Below, in pieces: positions 5,559 through 7,777 of a DNA stretch of 7,777 bases. The DNA comes from Candidatus Heimdallarchaeota archaeon (GTDB lineage Archaea > Asgardarchaeota > Heimdallarchaeia > JABLTI01). Both the position numbers and the translations under genes were made by a program. The notes below the pieces were generated by a model. The model was not told the DNA's origin, made no database searches, and worked only from the letters and a program-made list of their open reading frames with translations. The stretch lies in assembly GCA_030671945.1 (NCBI GenBank), contig DAOVHJ010000113.1:1-7777 (forward strand). Direction: 5' to 3'. Each line of letters opens with the position of its first letter. The stretch's first letter is position 1.

Positions 5559-6695
5559 ATGACTTCCAAGACTGAAGATAAAGACGAATTGATAAAAAAA
5601 TGTGTTCAATGTGGATCTTGTCTTGTGATTTGTCCAATCTATAGAGCCACAGAGAATGAAGCATTTTCCCCGAGAGGAAAATTGTATTACCTTAAATTAA
5701 AGAATGCTTTTCCCGAGAAATTCGATGAAGAGCTAGCAAAAGAATATGCCAAAACGATTTTCACTTGTGCAGTGTGTAGTCGGTGTGTTGAGAATTGTAC
5801 TTCTGAAGTGAAAGTTACTGACATTTTTAGAGAAGAGAGACTAGCTTCTGTTGATCAATTCCCCAACCTAGTACGGATTGGTGAAAACATTACTGATGAA
5901 ATGAATGTCTATGGTTTAGACAATGAAATGCGAGCCGAAACCTGGACTATGGAATTATACGATGACTTCCCAGATATAGATGATCGAGTCTACAGTGAAG
6001 GAATGACTGCTGACACCATTTTATTTGTTGGATGCTTAATGTCCTTTAGAAATAGACATGCAAACGTTCTGAAATCCATCCTGAAAGTAATGGAGCATTT
6101 AGATGAAAACTTTCTGATTTTAGGTGGGGAAGAATACTGTTGTGGTCACCCATTGGATCTGTTAGGTAAAATAGAGGAAGCGGACAAAATGAGGGAGCAC
6201 AATACTGAAGTAATCCATAAAGTAGGAGCAAAAACAGTAGTAACTGATTGTCCTGGATGTTTGGAAGCGTTAATTGATCATCATAAACTAGATCCTTCAG
6301 TAAAAGTACTTCATATGACTGAATATTTCGATGAAAAAATAGATTCAGTTCCAAACAAGCTAAATATCACACTCAAGTATCATGATCCATGCGAATTGTT
6401 TAGAAACAGCGAAGTAACACAAGCTCCAAGATCCTTGATGAAGAAGATGGGAATTGACGTTATAGAAATGGAACCATCTTGTTGTGGAGGTGGTGGAATG
6501 CTTCGAGTAACTGCTGATGAAATCGCACAAGAAATAATGAAACAACGAATTGAGAAAGAAGAACTAAAGGAAGAAGGAACCTGCGTCATAACTTGCTGTC
6601 CTTCTTGCTTGGAGCAATTTGAACAAAATGGAGTAACAACTTGGGATATTGCTGAATATCTTGTAAAAGCTTTGAATTTGGAGGAGACCAAGTAA
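5559..6695 (+). CDS. GlcF/HdrD-like iron-sulfur subunit (two 4Fe-4S motifs, two CCG domains)
   Basis: A 378-residue electron-transfer protein. The N-terminus holds two 4Fe-4S motifs: Cys15, 18, 21, 25 and Cys70, 73, 76, 80 (CxxCxxCxxxC; the second lacks the usual following Pro). Two CCG (cysteine-rich) domains follow: Cys159, Cys194-Cys195-Gly, Cys231xxCys234; and Cys278, Cys308-Cys309-Gly, Cys347xxCys350. This order is that of GlcF, GlpC, LldE-type proteins and HdrD/HdrB, where CCG domains bind non-cubane Fe-S clusters or pass electrons to quinones or other carriers. No membrane helix is seen, so it is cytosolic or peripheral. A Glu/Asp-rich insert (110-150) separates the ferredoxin part from the CCG part. 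The next gene, one base after the stop codon, is an FAD oxidoreductase, which points to a GlcDF-like 2-hydroxyacid (glycolate or lactate) dehydrogenase pair. An HdrD-like heterodisulfide role is possible but no Hdr partner is visible. The electron acceptor is unknown. Confidence 0.92.
   Translation: MTSKTEDKDELIKKCVQCGSCLVICPIYRATENEAFSPRGKLYYLKLKNAFPEKFDEELAKEYAKTIFTCAVCSRCVENCTSEVKVTDIFREERLASVDQFPNLVRIGENITDEMNVYGLDNEMRAETWTMELYDDFPDIDDRVYSEGMTADTILFVGCLMSFRNRHANVLKSILKVMEHLDENFLILGGEEYCCGHPLDLLGKIEEADKMREHNTEVIHKVGAKTVVTDCPGCLEALIDHHKLDPSVKVLHMTEYFDEKIDSVPNKLNITLKYHDPCELFRNSEVTQAPRSLMKKMGIDVIEMEPSCCGGGGMLRVTADEIAQEIMKQRIEKEELKEEGTCVITCCPSCLEQFEQNGVTTWDIAEYLVKALNLEETK
6680..6686 (+). promoter_or_regulatory. 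Shine-Dalgarno site of the FAD oxidoreductase gene
   Basis: GGAGGAG lies inside the last codons of the Fe-S subunit gene, about 10-12 bases before the ATG at 6697. It fixes the start of the second gene and supports translation from a shared mRNA. Confidence 0.65.
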
Positions 6696-6696
6696 A

Positions 6697-7777
6697 ATGG
6701 AAAGACTTAATCGATACATTATAGGATCAAATGCTTCAATCTTTCAGAAAATAGACCCAACAACAAATGTAGAAGTATTTCTTCCAACAAATGAAGAAGA
6801 AATCAAAGAAGCAATTACTTATGCTCGAGAGAAAAACCTTCCAATAACCACCAAGGGTGGAGGTTCAGGAATGAGCGGCGCTTGTACTGGTGGACTAAGA
6901 GAAAAAGTTGTTATCAGCACATTGAGATTAAAGCAAATTCATGAACTTAATTTTGGAAAGGGATATGCAATAGTAGATCCTGGTTTGACACCTGACGAGT
7001 TTAATGAACAAATCCAGAAAAAACAACCAAACTGGAAGTTCTTTATATCACCCTCAAGCAGAGATGTAGCTACTCTCGGTGGAATGATGAGTACTGATGG
7101 TGGAGGAAATGACGCTTGGCTTGCCGGTACAATGGTTGATAATGTCCTATCGTTGGAATTCTTTGATATCAACAATAACAAAATCATTGTGGAACGAGTT
7201 GACGATGATCTAAGTAAAGCCAAGATAACTTGTGAGGATAAGAATTTAGAAAAAAAACTAATAGACAAGGGTTTTTCACTGCTTGACGTCGCTGGATCTC
7301 ATGGTGTATTAGGATTTGTTTCAAAGCTGAAAGTAATGATAAAACCAATGCCTGACGCAGGAAAAGATAGCTACGCAGTAATTCATGCGAATAATTTGGA
7401 TAACTTTGGAAAAATTATCTATGGTCTAATCGAGTATGATGTTCCGTTAACCTATGGTGAAACAATAGTTGAAGCAAGACATCCAGACATCTCTGGTCCA
7501 ACAAATCCTCCAATGTTCATCTTGAAATATCCAACAGAATTTGATGAAAAAGTACAAGCTATTTGTAATGACATCGATAATGTGGATTTTGCTTCAGTTG
7601 ACCTCGAAGAGTTTGAGAGAATGGCTGACATTCGAGTGAAAATGGCAAAAAGGAATCCCCCCGAAGGTTTCCAGATGGCTTTGTTTGAAGGCTATGGTAT
7701 CTATGGCGAAAATCTTCTACGATTTGAGGAGATAATTACAGCTATCAATGATTCCTTAATGAAACATACATTTACAC
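6697..7777 (+). CDS. FAD-binding (PCMH-type, GlcD-like) oxidoreductase, 3' end outside the window
   Basis: The reading frame is open from ATG 6697 to the window end: 360 residues are visible with no stop, and roughly 100 more are expected for a GlcD-type protein. The N-terminal half is the FAD_binding_4 (PCMH) domain of the vanillyl-alcohol-oxidase superfamily. Seen are FLPTNEEEIKEAI (28-40), PITTKGGGSGMSGACTGG (49-66, the FAD pyrophosphate loop), AIVDPGLTPDEFN (91-103), TLGGMMSTDGGGND (126-139), GTMVDNV (144-150) and AGSHGVLGFVSKLKV (about 199-213, the family's G-GI-T segment). These proteins oxidise 2-hydroxyacids such as D-lactate or glycolate and hand electrons to an Fe-S partner. Here that partner is the CCG protein immediately upstream, with a one-base gap between stop and start. 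TDGGG replaces the commoner TNAGG. The substrate cannot be told from this part; the substrate-binding half is incomplete. Confidence 0.92.
   Translation, partial: MERLNRYIIGSNASIFQKIDPTTNVEVFLPTNEEEIKEAITYAREKNLPITTKGGGSGMSGACTGGLREKVVISTLRLKQIHELNFGKGYAIVDPGLTPDEFNEQIQKKQPNWKFFISPSSRDVATLGGMMSTDGGGNDAWLAGTMVDNVLSLEFFDINNNKIIVERVDDDLSKAKITCEDKNLEKKLIDKGFSLLDVAGSHGVLGFVSKLKVMIKPMPDAGKDSYAVIHANNLDNFGKIIYGLIEYDVPLTYGETIVEARHPDISGPTNPPMFILKYPTEFDEKVQAICNDIDNVDFASVDLEEFERMADIRVKMAKRNPPEGFQMALFEGYGIYGENLLRFEEIITAINDSLMKHTFT

Noticed and set aside
6046..6691. Minus-strand frames opposite the Fe-S subunit gene
   Set aside because: Serine- and leucine-rich products from the antisense of Cys/Glu-rich codons; the + strand protein has all conserved cysteine motifs.
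1..7777. CRISPR array, insertion sequence or defence island
   Set aside because: No regularly spaced repeats, transposase, Cas, restriction or toxin-antitoxin genes are seen; the window reads as ordinary chromosomal genes.

Overview
The window looks like chromosomal DNA of an AT-rich archaeon, most probably an Asgard (Promethearchaeota) lineage. The evidence is a Gtr1/Rag-like small GTPase carrying its own roadblock-like C-terminal domain, a second protein built of tandem roadblock/longin-like domains, an endonuclease Q, a tRNA-Ala of archaeal type, and promoters that look like BRE/TATA boxes rather than -35/-10 boxes. The phylum is inferred from the protein families; no rRNA or other marker gene is present to prove it.

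Layout. Positions 1-177 are non-coding and end in a TATA-type promoter for the Rag-like GTPase (178-1461, +). Convergent to it is tRNA-Ala(UGC) (1485-1561, -), followed by a multi-pass membrane protein of the CPBP/CAAX-protease type (1626-2471 or 2498, -). A short divergent promoter region separates this from an endonuclease Q-like PHP-domain nuclease (2588-3988, +), whose 3' end overlaps by 8 bp the convergent gene for a 455-residue protein with two or three roadblock/longin-like domains (3981-5348, -). A divergent intergenic region of about 210 bp holds AT-rich promoter candidates and inverted repeats. Then comes a two-gene redox operon: a 4Fe-4S dicluster plus CCG-domain subunit (5559-6695, +) and, one base after its stop codon, an FAD-binding PCMH-type oxidoreductase (6697 to beyond the window end, +).

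How the genes may work together. The Fe-S/CCG and FAD proteins almost certainly form one GlcF/GlcD-like 2-hydroxyacid dehydrogenase complex of unknown substrate. The Rag-like GTPase and the tandem roadblock protein belong to families that bind one another in eukaryotes (Rag-Ragulator) and in bacteria (MglA-MglB), so a GTPase/regulator pair encoded about 2.5 kb apart is a reasonable but unproven hypothesis. EndoQ is a DNA-repair nuclease and carries a PCNA-binding (PIP-box-like) tail. The membrane protein has lost at least one residue of the usual CPBP active site.

The most interesting points are the Rag-like GTPase with a Gly in place of the catalytic Gln, the tandem-duplicated roadblock protein, the C-terminal PIP box on EndoQ, and the probably inactive CPBP homologue.
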